Shown here one piece after another: positions 24,831 to 36,161 of a stretch of 64,000 nucleotides of DNA (its first letter is position 1; each line of letters opens with the position of its first letter). The notes under the pieces are model-generated. The model made no database searches and was not told the origin of the DNA. It was given only the letters and a program-made list of their open reading frames with translations. This DNA is from Nomia melanderi (lineage: Eukaryota; Arthropoda; Insecta; Hymenoptera; Halictidae): positions 11,745,501 through 11,809,500 of the forward strand of contig NC_135007.1 of assembly GCF_051020985.1 (NCBI RefSeq), read 5' to 3'. The position numbers and the translations under genes were made by a program.

Positions 24831-24958
24831 GTATCGTCGCGGGTACTCCTCACTTACCTGAAACACAAAACACACGAGCGTTCAGTAATTAATTCTATCA
24901 CGCATCCATTTACATAAATTTATTTCGAGTATCGTGTTATCATGCTTCCAATGGGTCA

Positions 24959-25290
24959 ATAATTAATTTTATCATATGTTAATGCATTCGAATCAATATG
25001 GAGTATCTTTCTTTATAATTTTGATTAATCAGTAATTAATGGTATACGGTAATTTGTTTTTCGATGAGATAATAATTAATTTTGTACGTCAATGTATTCG
25101 AATCAATATGGAGTATCTTCCTTTATAATTTTGATTAATCAGTAATTAATGGTATATGGTAATTTATTTTTCGATGAGATAATAACTAATTTATGATATG
25201 TTAATGTATTCGAATCATTATGGTATCCTTCTTCATAATTTTGATTAATCGACAATTAATAGTATGATATGGTAATTTATTTAAATTAAT
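24959..25290 (+). repeat. Intronic tandem repeat, three copies of ~111 bp
   Basis: The motif attcgaatca is found at 24,986, 25,096 and 25,208, with ttttgattaatc and caattaat or gtaattaatggtat following each time. Very AT-rich. Copies 1 and 2 are the most alike and copy 3 is diverged. Confidence 0.85.
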
Positions 25291-25346
25291 TTGAAGCATC
25301 TTGGTATCACGATGATAACTATATTGACTAACAATAGTAATAGACT

Positions 25347-25454
25347 TCAACCCTTTGCACTCGAAAGTTTTTCAAATAACAAATATTCCACTTCATAGTT
25401 TTGCTGTATCAGATCAATCGGTGACTGAGTCACTCCCCGAGTGCAAAGGGTGAA
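25347..25454. mobile_element. Short family A MITE, 108 bp, in the intron
   Basis: TCAACCCTTTGCACTCGAAAG at the left and CCGAGTGCAAAGGGTGAA at the right. The inverted termini are intact, while both TTAA borders carry one change. It is the shortest family A copy in the window, so it is probably internally deleted. Confidence 0.75.
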
Positions 25455-25964
25455 CACTATTTCTACCGAGCTGTCAAAAGACACTTTCAAAAATCTTCAA
25501 TTAAAATTCTTTTCCAACTTTAGTCATACTCAGAACTGACTCGTCGACTTTTTCAATAACTATTACATAATTACCTATAGAAAATGTCGACAATTTCATC
25601 GAGGAAAGATCATTAAAGTGAGAAAATAATTTGAAATGAACATTTCGAAAGTGTCTTCCAACACCTTCGGTAGAAACAGCGTTGATCTAGTTAGCCGACT
25701 GAAAAATCCGAGAAACCAGTTGATCAGCTTATCACAACCATCGAGTCCCACACGGAACACCAAAGGCGACTCTTCGCTACTAATTCCAGTTACACTTTAA
25801 ACTGCCAACACCCACCACGAGAAACAATAAAACGATTACCATTTAACTGTGAAACCCCCATTTCCCAAAACGGTATCCCCGCCATTGCACGAGCGGCGAC
25901 CCAGCGGTCGAACGTTCGAGGTTGAATCCGCGACGATACCTGGTAACCTGGAATAATTGCGAAG

Positions 25965-26382
25965 GGCCCCGGTACGACTCGAGACATCCTTGAGCGTAAA
26001 GTCGTCCATCGTGACGAAGGAGGAGGTCACCGTGGCGCGGGGCGGAAAGGTCGTCGACGAGAGGAGCCGCGAGACCAAGGAAAACAATTACTACGCCTCG
26101 TCGACCAGCGAAATATGGGAGCCGGTGGGAATCGTTCATCGTCCGAGGAACATCAAGCCGTTCGACAGCTCGGACGAGTCCCGGCCGAACTCGAACGCCA
26201 GCTCGGATCAAGGATACACGACGAACACCAGCAGCAACCACGTGCTACGCGAACACGGGGGCGGCTCCTCCACGGTGGGCTGCCCGATTTGCGAGGATAA
26301 CGATCCCGATTGCGCGCGTAGGTGTCTAGGAGGACTCACCGGATTGGGGACCAAGGTGCCCGTGCAGACGGCCAACTCAGCG
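25965..26382 (+). CDS. Second exon of the unrecognised gene
   Basis: Starts after aattgcgaag and ends at GCG|GTAAGT, a consensus donor. It completes the split Arg codon and adds 139 codons, ending in phase 0. With the first exon the open frame is 217 residues. Residues about 88-115 are charged (TKEEVTVARGGKVVDERS), followed by WEPVGIVHRPRNIKPF and a Ser/Asn-rich, likely disordered tract (about 145-170). A Cys cluster follows at residues 184, 187, 194 and 198 (CPIC, then C and C), which could bind a metal but is not a standard zinc-finger spacing. The frame continues into the intron to 26,664 if unspliced. The next exon is not evident in the window, so the gene probably has long introns. Confidence 0.75.
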
Positions 26383-26676
26383 GTAAGTTGCTTCCCGTGT
26401 CGGACCCTGGGATCGAAGTCCGACGAAACGTTCGCTCGCGAGCTAAAGCCATGGCAGGTCAGCGAAGTTCAGAACTATAGGGAAAGAGGATTTTATTTGA
26501 AACAGTTAATTATTTCGCGACAACTCACAATAGAACAATCGATCAAATCAAACAACGCGCACACTGTTTATACACTTAGACGCTCTTGTCTCACTCGCAT
26601 ACTTTCTAGAACATTCTTTCATTACATTAACTTCACGTATATTTGGAATATTCTAGATTTATAAAAACGAACATTA
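26383..26676. other. Intronic sequence after the second exon
   Basis: The strong GTAAGT donor at 26,383 marks the exon end. The open frame that runs on to 26,664 loses the acidic/Ser-rich character and is most simply intron readthrough, unless an isoform retains it. Confidence 0.5.
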
Positions 26677-26795
26677 TTAACACTATTCCTACCGCGACCA
26701 GTCAAATGAGTGGTGTTTAGCACAGCTTATATTTTTTAATATAGAATGAAGATAATAGCCAATTTGACAGTGTACAAATGTAGTTTCTCTTAGAA
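26677..26795. mobile_element. Solo left end of the piggyBac-like element
   Basis: TTAACACTATTCCTACCGCGACCAGTC and the next 90 bases match 61,681-61,800 with few differences (shared tagcacagcttatattttttaat type sequence). Similarity stops near 26,795 and no right end (ggtcgcggtaggaatag) is found downstream, so this is a truncated relic. Confidence 0.8.
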
Positions 26796-27326
26796 CTCTA
26801 CAATTTCGGATCGATTTGGTGTTTCGATGAAACGGTGGGATTTCGGAGAATAAAGCCAACGTACGACGTGAGTTCGATAGATTTCAGCAAGACCTACGTC
26901 AGCGCAGGTTTTCCTCCGCGTCTTCGCTTCTGCGTATCCCGTCGTCTCTTTTACTCGCTTCACACTAACTTCAGCCTGTTTGTACAAGCCGTATACTAAT
27001 ATAGCCGACAGGCCTCGGCTGTCCTTCTGCATTCTATGGGAGCGAATAGCGCGAGATAGGAAACCGCTTTGGCGAAACGAGTTGCCGCGTAAGTTGCCAT
27101 ATAAGCTGCTTTGTCGGCTCCTTCGCACGGAAAGTTATCACCCTTGCTCGCTGGCTTTAGGTCACTCCGGATCTCGGAGACGATCGCGCGACACGTTTCC
27201 CTCGCCTTACGACCGGCTTAGCGATTAAAAATTTTATCCGCTCGTGGAACACACCCGGGTAGACTGACGCTCCGATTAATCGAGAAGAATTTTTACCCGG
27301 GATCGAGAGACGTTTCTTTCACGAAA
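26796..27326. other. Non-coding, no supported gene
   Basis: A 112-codon minus-strand frame at 26,790-27,128 begins in transposon-derived sequence, has no motif and no splice sites, and is not accepted as a gene. Confidence 0.5.
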
Positions 27327-27800
27327 AGAAATAATAATTATGATATCATTGAATCTAGGGGTATTGTTTGATTCGCCAAAAAAATATTAATTCTATCATT
27401 GAATCCGAGGATGTTTGCTTCATGAGAGAATATGAATTCTGATTTCATTGAATCTAAGGATATTGTTTGTTTCACTATAAAAATATTAATTCTGATATCA
27501 TTGAATCTAGGGATGTTGTTTGTTTCACTATAAAAATATTAATTCTGATATCATTGAATCTAGGGATATTTTTTGATTCAGTAAAAAAATATTAATTCTG
27601 ATACCATTGACACTAAGGGTATTGTTTGTTTCGTCAAAGAATATTAATTCTGTATGATTGAATCTAAGGATATTGTTTGCTTTATCGAAAAATTATTAAT
27701 TCAACTATTTCCAAACATTTGATCGAAGGACATTGTTTGATTCACGAAAAAAAATATGAATTCAACTATTTTCTAACATTTAATCCAAGGATATTAATCT
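27327..27800 (+). repeat. Tandem repeat array, ~55-60-bp unit, about eight copies
   Basis: The recurring unit contains atcattgaatctagggatattgtttg followed by a purine-rich run and atattaattctga. Central copies (27,480-27,600) are nearly identical and the outer ones are diverged and shortened, a usual pattern for unequal exchange. Confidence 0.85.
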
Positions 27801-28389
27801 ACGATATTGTTTGTAGTTTATAGATTTTCTTTAGATTTGTTAAAACGAAGAGTATCGTGCAGGGTTCTAAAAACTGTGAAGATAATGCGATTTGCTCGGT
27901 TGCACTTTTTCCCCGCAGACTTTTTCGTGTCACTGTACACTGAATTCATGAAATTCAAAGATTGAACCGGTAAAATTTGATATTTCAACGAAGTACGAAC
28001 GCAAACGAATCGAGAGTCAGCCCGGCCGAACGATTGAGTTAGCCGGCCTGTCCACGTCGAGAAAATCAATCAATTAAAATATTCCATCGTGATCGATTAA
28101 TTGCTGTCCGGGTTTGTCGGCTCGTTTCGACCCAATCAACGCGATGCTAGAAAAAAGGGATATGGCTGCGGGATTCCAGATTTCCGTATTAGGCGGACCA
28201 GTAGCTCATTACTCAATACGTCGAGTATGCGGCGTGATCACTGGGGTGCCTTTTTTCTATGATCCTAGTAACAAGTACGATACAACTCAACAAACATAAT
28301 TTTCAATTACTTAAACTGTACTATAAATTCCTACAAGTTCTATTTCCTAACTTCGTGAAAGTCGTTGTATGTCCCAACAGTTCATTTAC
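27801..28389. other. Non-coding, nothing recognised
   Basis: The frame at 28,114-28,299 (61 codons) shows no motif. The rest is AT-rich. Confidence 0.45.
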
Positions 28390-28606
28390 TTAACGCTAAA
28401 ACTGAGCAGCTAAATTGACTTTTCGAAATTCCTTTATAGAAACTCAGAGATTGCATCTATCGAGACTTTAATTAATTTACAATTCAATTTGCTTAATGCC
28501 AAATCAACTTCAATAATTTCATAGAAACATGTTACCTTTTTAACAATTACAAAAAGAAGAAATCATGAATGCGTCATTTTGACTCGTCCGGTAAATTTAG
28601 TGTTAA
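28390..28606. mobile_element. Family B TTAA MITE, 217 bp
   Basis: TTAACGCTAAAACTGAGCA at the left and CCGGTAAATTTAGTGTTAA at the right, both with TTAA. The interior (tttatagaaactcagagattgcatct) resembles the copy at 7,281. Confidence 0.65.
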
Positions 28607-29299
28607 AGAAAGTAATAATAGTGGAGCATCGTTTTATACTATAATAAAATTTCAAGCTAAATAACACGCGCTCAGTTAACAAATTTAATAACAGAAGCAG
28701 CGCAAAGTTGGGGCTCGAGTTGCTTACTTCCGCAACACGAATTTTCCAAGGGAAGATCTCGTGATCCCCTATCGTAAGACAGCGGACTAAAATTCACGGG
28801 GCGAATTTATTGTTGTTCCGTCGAGGGGAAAATTCGCGATAAGAAAGTTAAGAAAATTATATTATTTACATTCAGCCGCGCGTGCCGCGCATGAAACTTT
28901 TACGGCGTGAACTTCCCTTTTCGCAGCTACCGCGGAAAAGAGCGTACACTCACCGAGAGCTGTTGCAGATGTATTGCGGGGAACTTTCGTAGTCCGGAAA
29001 TTCCTTTTCACGCGGTGCAAATTGAAAAATTGCGCCGGGCCGCGTTCTGTAATCTCGCGGGCGCATTATGCCCGCGCGTTGCAATTTCATAAAATTGATA
29101 ACAGCCATCGGCACTGACAACGCTCGCGTTGCCGGACCGCGTCTCGCGGCTTTTAACGCGTTGACTGCCACGAAAACCTTCAGAGTTTTATGCATCGCTT
29201 ATCCTTTTGTTGCAAAAATAAAAAGGAATGGTTATCTATTATTTGGTACACATTTATTAGGTTACAGTATGATCCAGTTATTTGCGTTATTAATGATTT
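28607..29299. other. Non-coding, with a family D-like left end at about 29,155
   Basis: TTAACGCGTTGACTGCCACG resembles the family D terminus. No matching right end was identified; the sequence runs into a family B-like segment. No gene supported. Confidence 0.4.
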
Positions 29300-29484
29300 C
29301 TATTCGAATAAAAATTCTAACAGTAGATTATTTTCGGCTTCTTCACACATTCATTATAGTATTCAAGTCGAAGCTATTTATTTTCAAGATCATTTCGAAT
29401 ATTCGAAGCTTTTAAGATATCGATAATTGTGAAACAAAGCAATTGAAACCAGTCATTTTGACTGGAACGTAGTTCTACTGTTGA
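29300..29484. mobile_element. Family B-related MITE, right part
   Basis: Similar to 35,998-36,161 (cagtagattattttc, tcgaagc, gatatcgataattg, aaccagtcattttgact). Ends GTAGTTCTACTGTTGA, the family B terminus. Confidence 0.55.
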
Positions 29485-29538
29485 ATCAGAGAACGGTTCT
29501 AACTCGAATTACGTAGCGTAGGAATAAATGTATCGATA

Positions 29539-29927
29539 TTAACCCTTTGCACTCGGAAGCTTTCCACTAGAAACATTCGACACTTTATTAAACAGACATT
29601 ATTTGAAACGAACTAATGAGATGTGACCTCGATGTGACTCTTAGTCACTTATGCGAATAAAAGGAATGATTAAAATGTTATTCTTCTTGTTTACAAAGCC
29701 CAAATTTTAAAAGCCCAACAAACTTTTTTAAATGCAGTATGAAATAACCAAAAGATTTAAGTAAAAAGTTCGAATGTTACTCAAAATCGTCCGATTAAGA
29801 AACAACGCTATTTTATATAAATATTTCCCATATTGATGCATTACACAGAACTTAATATTATATACAGCACTTTGTAATTTTGTTATATCAAATCAAATGA
29901 CTGAGGATCACCTCTCGAGTGCAAAGG
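29539..29927. mobile_element. Family A MITE with a nested family E repeat
   Basis: Left TTAACCCTTTGCACTCGGAAG; right CTCTCGAGTGCAAAGG with the final TTAA lost. Compared with the copy at 9,171, about 165 extra bases (about 29,630-29,795) sit in the middle and match family E in reverse orientation (gtgactcttagtcacttatg, then agtaaaaagttcgaatg). The family E insertion therefore postdates this family A copy. Confidence 0.7.
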
Positions 29928-31497
29928 AAAAAAACGAATTCTTCGGTGATCTGAATGCCTGATAGACGCGAGTATCGTATGAAACATTTAAAAGAGATTT
30001 AAGTGATAACATCTTTTGAATGTGTTATATCACATTGCCTGTCGTTAAATGGGCCGCTTTAATGAACTAAATGAAACACGGATGAACTGCTAATGCCACT
30101 AGTCTTTCCGTTGAATGGCGAAGTGGGATGGGACCGTTCGTAATCGGATACATCGAATGATAAGTCTCTCGTGTGCATCGCATTGTTCCCTCGCAATTAA
30201 ATGCATCGTCAGGAAATCTCCGGCGATGTATGGAGTGTGATACGTACGAAGACACACTTGTATGCACCTGTAATCGGACGGCAGCACGTAGGACGTAATA
30301 TATCGGGCCGATGATAATGATACATCCAGGAATTCTCCGCCACGCCCCTCTCATTTGCATAGAATTAGTTCCTTCCTGGTTTGCTTCTTTAGTTTTCTTA
30401 GAGATGTCGGACACCTCGTTGAATAGAATCGCGGCCATTGTATCGATATTTTTCGATTCCGCACAAAGGCGACTGTAAATTATAACAACCTGCGCGTGTC
30501 TCGTGTGCGGCGAAAAATTAGCAAATCTCCATATTCCACTTTAGAAATTGCTCCGTGTACAACTAAAGATTCACCATTGACAGTTTCCTAAAGTTATAAA
30601 CAATTTTTTTAAAAATCGTTTAACATTCATTTTGTCCATTGATTTTACTTCATGGTAAGTTGCCAGTAGTCGATAACAAGCTACCAACGGTTCGCATTCG
30701 TACAATCGATGGTAGGTAAGTAGATCTCCACGTTTTCAGTCGCTGAGAAGGTAGGTTGTCCCAGAATAGCTTGATAAAGGAGGAAACTGCTTCGCCTGGT
30801 CGATAATGTAGAGAATGATTTGCACTGCAGTTGAGTAAAAATCATGAACAGATTGCAAGGACCCCTGACTTAGGGTGCGTTAAGGATTTTGTCTCTCGTT
30901 CGATATCTATCGAGGTTTCTACCCTTATCGGACGAGGGGTACAATGAAAGCAAATCAGTAACACGCCCTCGACTGTGGTAATAAGATTGATTCTATATTT
31001 AGAAGCAACCCTTGTTTTGCTGCACAAATATAAAAATATCCAGATTTTTTGTATGTTTGTTATTCGTTGAAATTTTCTGAATACCATCCAGCCCGTTCAC
31101 ATTTTTCGTAATATTTAAATCTGAGCAGAATGGAGGAATAAAGGTTCCACAAAAATCTCGAAGAAACTAAGGTAATTTATCTCTTTCATTAGTAGGAACG
31201 TTCGAATTTCGTGTGGCATTACGCTGCACGCTGGCCGTGAAGGGTCCGCCATTGTTCTACGAGTCGGTTTGTGCCTCGAAGCCGGTGCATGGCATATAAT
31301 TGCGCCTCGTTCACTGCCTCGCCCGTGGAACAATAACTCGGCTACCCCGGGTGAAAAGACGAGCTGTCCGAAGAATGGCAATTCCTCCCTGAAAGGAAAT
31401 TGATCATTTCTAAAATTCTTCTCTAACTGGATTACATTTTCGGTAACAATTCAATTGCATATCGTTCCAACAGAAATTGGGAGGCTCTTAACCTCTT
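29928..31497. other. Non-coding, no supported gene
   Basis: A 123-codon minus-strand frame at 30,067-30,438 has no recognised motif or splice sites. Otherwise AT-rich mixed sequence. Confidence 0.45.
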
Positions 31498-31782
31498 GAC
31501 CTGTAATATCGTGTCAGACACGTGAATTTCAAATTGAATTTGACAAATCTAAGAGTTATTCATTTCACTGGTGACTGACGCTTCTGAATGACTAGAAAAT
31601 TGTAACGTAAAAGCTAACCGAACTGAAAGTGTTTAATAACGTTACTAAGTTGATAATAGTGTAATGCAAATAATTGCACATTGTAACGCTGAATAATTAA
31701 TAATTGTCCCTGCTTTTCTTTGCTACAAAAGAAAAACTCTACGAGAGAACGCTTAAGACTTTCGTGGCGCTTAACGTGTTAA
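31498..31782. mobile_element. Probable TTAA element, 285 bp, family D-like
   Basis: TTAACCTCTTGACCTG at the left and GTGGCGCTTAACGTGTTAA at the right are weakly inverted. The interior is shared with 9,020-9,080. Termini are diverged, so the boundaries are moderate-confidence. Confidence 0.45.
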
Positions 31783-32589
31783 ATATTATTTTTCCATTAT
31801 CATTATAAATCTATTCTATTACCTAAATTATTAATGATGTCATTTTATTTTGTATTTTCAATTCAATGAATCAATTCACGATCAATACAGTAAAAGAAGT
31901 ATTAAAAATATTGATCTCCTTTTTATCAAAACATTCTTTTATCAAAACATTCTTTTATCTTCTAATTATTCTTTTACAAAATTCTGTTTCATTTTTGTTT
32001 CATTTTTATCGAACGAAGTGGACACTTTTCTAGGGCACCTTCATGTCCTCTCTTTTTTCTTGAATTATTCTTTCAACATATATAATCATGGACATTCTCG
32101 CAGAGCCATGTCGGTTGCACCGAAGAGTCGCACCTTGTAAACCATACGGCAAATTCGCGAATTTTAAAGTGACAAGAACATGACGTTCCGTGGAACGTGA
32201 TCAGCCTACGCGGCCATCTTAAATGGGATTACTTCCTTTCCCTGCACGATGTACACTCGTCCTTATCTTCCATTTGATGCATCTCGCGCCATTTCAATGA
32301 TATGCCCAGCCCTTGACGTTTTCGCTGCATAAATATTCACGAATCCATGAATGCACGTTTTATTTGCTGGAATCCATCCGACAGTTCATGGTTTACGATG
32401 GGAACTCGATCGTATCCGTCCGTAATACCTTTTCTTTGATATCTTCGGGGTAAAAACGGTATTCTTGGAGTGTATAATGCTTGTCACTACGAGGACCGTT
32501 AAGATGTGTTTCGTTGAATTTGAAATATACGAACGTATTATCTTCAGGAATATTCTTGAATCTTATTTTTATAAAAACTAAAATACAAG
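31783..32589. other. Non-coding, AT-rich
   Basis: Includes short local repeats of tttatcaaaacattctttt at about 31,924-31,960. No gene supported. Confidence 0.45.
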
Positions 32590-32998
32590 CAGTCATGATT
32601 GGATGAAGATAGACAAGTTATTCGCAAGATTTGTATTTGTTAGAATAAAAATTAATAGAAGTTATTATCGAAAATTATTTTCATAAATATAAGCAATCAT
32701 GATTGGACGAAGATAGACAAGTTATTCGCAAGATTTGTATTTGTTAGAATAAAAATTAATAGAAGTTATTATCGAAACTTATTTTCATAAATATAAGCCG
32801 TCGTGATTGGATGAAGATAGACAAGTTATTCGCAAGATGTATATTTGTTAGAATAAAAATTAATAGAAGTTATTATTGAAACTTATTTTCATAAATATAA
32901 GCCGTCATGATTGGATGAAGATAGACAAGATTATTCGCAAGATGTATATTTGTTAGAATGAAAGACAATAGAAGTTATTATTAAAATATTTTGAATAT
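32590..32998 (+). repeat. Tandem repeat, four copies of 104 bp
   Basis: The anchor tcatgattgga (tcgtgattgga in copy 3) occurs at 32,593, 32,697, 32,801 and 32,905, an exact 104-base spacing. Copies share gaagatagacaagttattcg and agaataaaaattaatagaag. The last copy decays toward 32,998. Confidence 0.95.
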
Positions 32999-34713
32999 AT
33001 AATAGTAAACAAGTATTTAAAAGACTTTTACTAATATATTAACCTGCGAAAGAAGAAATTTGTTAATTCTATTAAGTACGAATTTCGATTTACATCGAAT
33101 ATCAGAAAGTTTAGTTCGAGTGTTTTGTGTGTACCAATGATAAGTACTCGACGGTTTGGTATTTGATCTTTAGTTAGAGCGTGGTTAGTAAATCAGGCGA
33201 TAGAAAGTTAGCAAATTATGCGGGGTAGGTTGTTTCCGGAGGACGATAAGTAATTAAGGAAGGTTTGGTAGTTAAGGTTATAAACTTTGGTAGAGCAACA
33301 TAAGGAAGGTTCATAAGCAAGCTATCACCGTGGATCCCTTCTTCAAGTCTTGAAACTCTATACAACGTGTCCCGCGAGGTAGCTAACAAACTTTTCCATC
33401 TTGCTCGCCGGGTCATTACGTACCAAAAATGTAACACAAGTTACGAGTTCCGTCAACTTCATTAAAAATAAACCGGCTTACCAGCGAATTGATCATTTCT
33501 TATTACAGGCATATCTTTCACTTTACCTCATTCAAATATTTCACGCACCCCAAAGCCCCATAACCGAACTTCTAATACTAAAAACAAACGTTAATCAATT
33601 AATTCAGCAATTTTCTGAATTTCACTACATATCTCAAAGACGCCACCAACAAACTCAAGCACCATTATTCCCATTACAATCCAACACAACAAAACTTACC
33701 CAACTTTAAAGTCACATCCTCAACAACCACCGATTCCAATCACTAAAATCCTCCGAAAGAAACCTGAAGTTCGCCTAATCATACTCAAACCGGCGCAAAC
33801 GTTGAAATGAAATTCCAATGAGATTCCAGCTACATCAATCCTCTGAACCGCGAGGCCCGCAAACTTCCCGCCGCGGGAATATAAAAAAGCCGCCGGGCCA
33901 TTGTCGGGCCGAAATGGTATAGCGAACCGCATGAAAAATTTTCTCCCAAACGGTGAAGGAAATCACCGATCGTCGGGTTTACGATGTCGATTACACTCCG
34001 TCGGCCGGATTTTCACGTGGCTCTGCGGACAGCGGGACAGAGGGTGAGGGGGGAGGGGCGGGGTCGGTCGCTGTGAACTAGACGGCGAGCGAGGAAAAGG
34101 GTGGACGACGGGAAATGGGAATCAGAAAACCGATCGATAAATCCAATTAAATTTCGTAACGCGTCCGGCCCGGGGAAGCAGACCGGGCAACAGTAACGGT
34201 CGTCTGACACCCACCAAATTGCATTTTATGTGCGACCGAAGGACGCCTCTGATGCGTTCATCTGGTGGCCATCTTGGTACCGGTCGCCGCCCTGTTTGTT
34301 TTTGTAATTCCCGCCGGTTACCGGACCGCTGTCGGGGCGGCTTTGATAATTTCGGCGGCCCGGAATTTTTCCGCGGATCGCGCACGGTGATTCGGGCCCG
34401 TTCGCGCGGAGTTTAGCTTAATTGGCAATTTATTTACGAGCCGGATACTTCGTTCCATCTGACGCACGGGATTACCGTGCGAAATGCACGGGGCGGCGAG
34501 GGTTTTATGGAACGACAGGGCGAAGTGTTCGTTCGTCGGATGGAAGGGATTCGGAATTCTTAAGGTGGGATTTGTCTTTGGGAAAGTTGACGTCGGAGGG
34601 TTCGCTGGTTTGAAGTTTTTCAAGATTCTTGAGAGCTTCGATCTGTTGACTGCTTTAGGTGAGTGACTGTGTTATTTGGCTTGATTTAGAATTATAAAGT
34701 CTTATGTACGATA
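32999..34713. other. Non-coding stretch; G-rich tract at 34,032-34,062
   Basis: AT-rich to 33,830, then CpG-rich. The tract gagggtgaggggggaggggcgggg is a possible GC-box-like or G-quadruplex element. Overlapping frames at 33,700-34,660 show no motif. No defended exon. Confidence 0.45.
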
Positions 34714-35096
34714 TTAACGCATTGAGTGCCGGCCCCGCAATAGTGCGCATTTCTGGATTTCCGTTAAATTGTATATGACGAATATACAATTAACCCTTTG
34801 CGCTCCAGGGCCTTTGGGTCACCAAATGATTTAACACAGCGAAACTGTAAACTTTGATATTTAATATTAAACTTTGTATAATGCATCAGTGTACGAAATA
34901 TTGAAAGAAAATATTTCTCTTGCTCAATGCACGTGAGATTTCTTAAATCAATCTGAGAATAATTCCGGTGAGAAACTTCTGAACTGCAAAGGGTTAGAAT
35001 GTACTATTTTACGAAAATGTATAATCTTTGGAATATTTTTTTTGGCTACTCATTGATCAGATACAATGAGGCCGGCGTTTGGGCTCAATGTGTTAA
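34714..35096. mobile_element. TTAA element interrupted by a family A MITE
   Basis: Outer termini TTAACGCATTGAGTGCCGGCC and GGCCGGCGTTTGGGCTCAATGTGTTAA are imperfect inverted copies with TTAA borders. The element is split by the family A MITE at 34,790-34,997, so the outer element is older. Confidence 0.7.
34790..34997. mobile_element. Nested family A MITE, 208 bp
   Basis: TTAACCCTTTGCGCTCCAGG at the left and GAACTGCAAAGGGTTAG at the right. The left border is TTAA and the right TTAG. It lies wholly inside another TTAA element. Confidence 0.7.
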
Positions 35097-35959
35097 GGTT
35101 TGTGTAGTGCATCGATACGGAGTATTGAAACAAAGCAGCTTTGTTTTAAATTAAAGAATGCCTGTATAGTTTCTTAGGAAATGTTGAATATCTCTAGCGA
35201 AGAACTATCGAGGAAGGGTTCAAAATGCAAAACGTGTAAACGTTTAAAGTCGATAATTTATCTATCCACTTAAACGACAGATTCATTTGGAATAAACATT
35301 TAAAGCACACCAAAAGCATTTGAAGCAAAAACAAGTGACAAAAGCGTTTGGAATAAGCTTTCAAAGAGTAACAAAAGCATTCGGAATAATCTCTTTCGGT
35401 AACAAATTTCCCAACAAACTTGCTACGCAATTTTCCCCGGCGTAATAATTTCACTCTCTCTTGCCCGCTGCATTATTTCCCTGAAAAGGCGGATCCGCAG
35501 TTAATGAAATGATACGCGGGTTAAAGAAGCTTAACAGTGCTGCGTCGGTTTGTAGTAAAACACGAGTTGGTCGCGGCAGCGTGCCGTTCGGCCGAATACA
35601 CGGGATTGCGTATCTGTTCGGCGAACCGCCGACTTCATGGGGAATTGTTGCAGCAGATTGTGGCTTCCTAAAACAGCTTCAAGGGTTTCCGGAATAAATC
35701 GTGTATCATAACGTACAAAGTACGAGGAGAACGCGCAACACCGTTCCACCGACAGGAATTGGATCATTGCAGTCGCGGGAACTATCTTGTTCCCTGAAAA
35801 CAACCTCCTCTCGTCGGCGTAAACGACGAGACCTTTTCGTTTAAATAAATTTTCCCACGATAGAACATTTGTTCTCCCCTTTCCACGGTTCTCAAGTTTA
35901 CAGTCCCCTAAAAAGGTGTCTGGGAAATTGAACGATTCGATTTTACTTTATGTACGCAA
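35097..35959. other. Non-coding, no supported gene
   Basis: Short frames only. A local repetition of 'aaagcatt...gaataa' at 35,290-35,395 produces a Phe/Cys/Leu-rich frame on the minus strand and is not regarded as coding. Confidence 0.45.
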
Positions 35960-36161
35960 CCACCGAGCATTTAATACGATTCACGTGTAATCCTTATAAA
36001 AATTGTGACAATAGATTATTTTCATTTTGTTTAGACATCCGTTATAGCATTTGAGTAACATTATTCATTATCAAGGTCATTTAGGATATTCAATGTTTCT
36101 AAGATATCAATAATTGCGAAACTAAATCGAAACCAGTCATTTTGATTGATTCTAGTGTTAA
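35960..36161. mobile_element. Family B MITE, ~200 bp
   Basis: Left ACCACCGAGCATTTAATACG (TTAA border lost) and right TTTGATTGATTCTAGTGTTAA. It shares its right half with 29,300-29,484. A second, truncated family B right end (CGGTATTTCTAGTGTTAA) finishes at 36,321. Confidence 0.6.

Larger units (their letters stand above)
24831..25964 (+). other. Intron, 1,134 bp, with repeat insertions
   Basis: Bounded by gtatcg at the 5' side and ttgcgaag at the 3' side. The 3' side has a weak polypyrimidine tract, which lowers confidence in the exact acceptor. It holds a three-copy repeat array and a short family A MITE. Confidence 0.6.
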
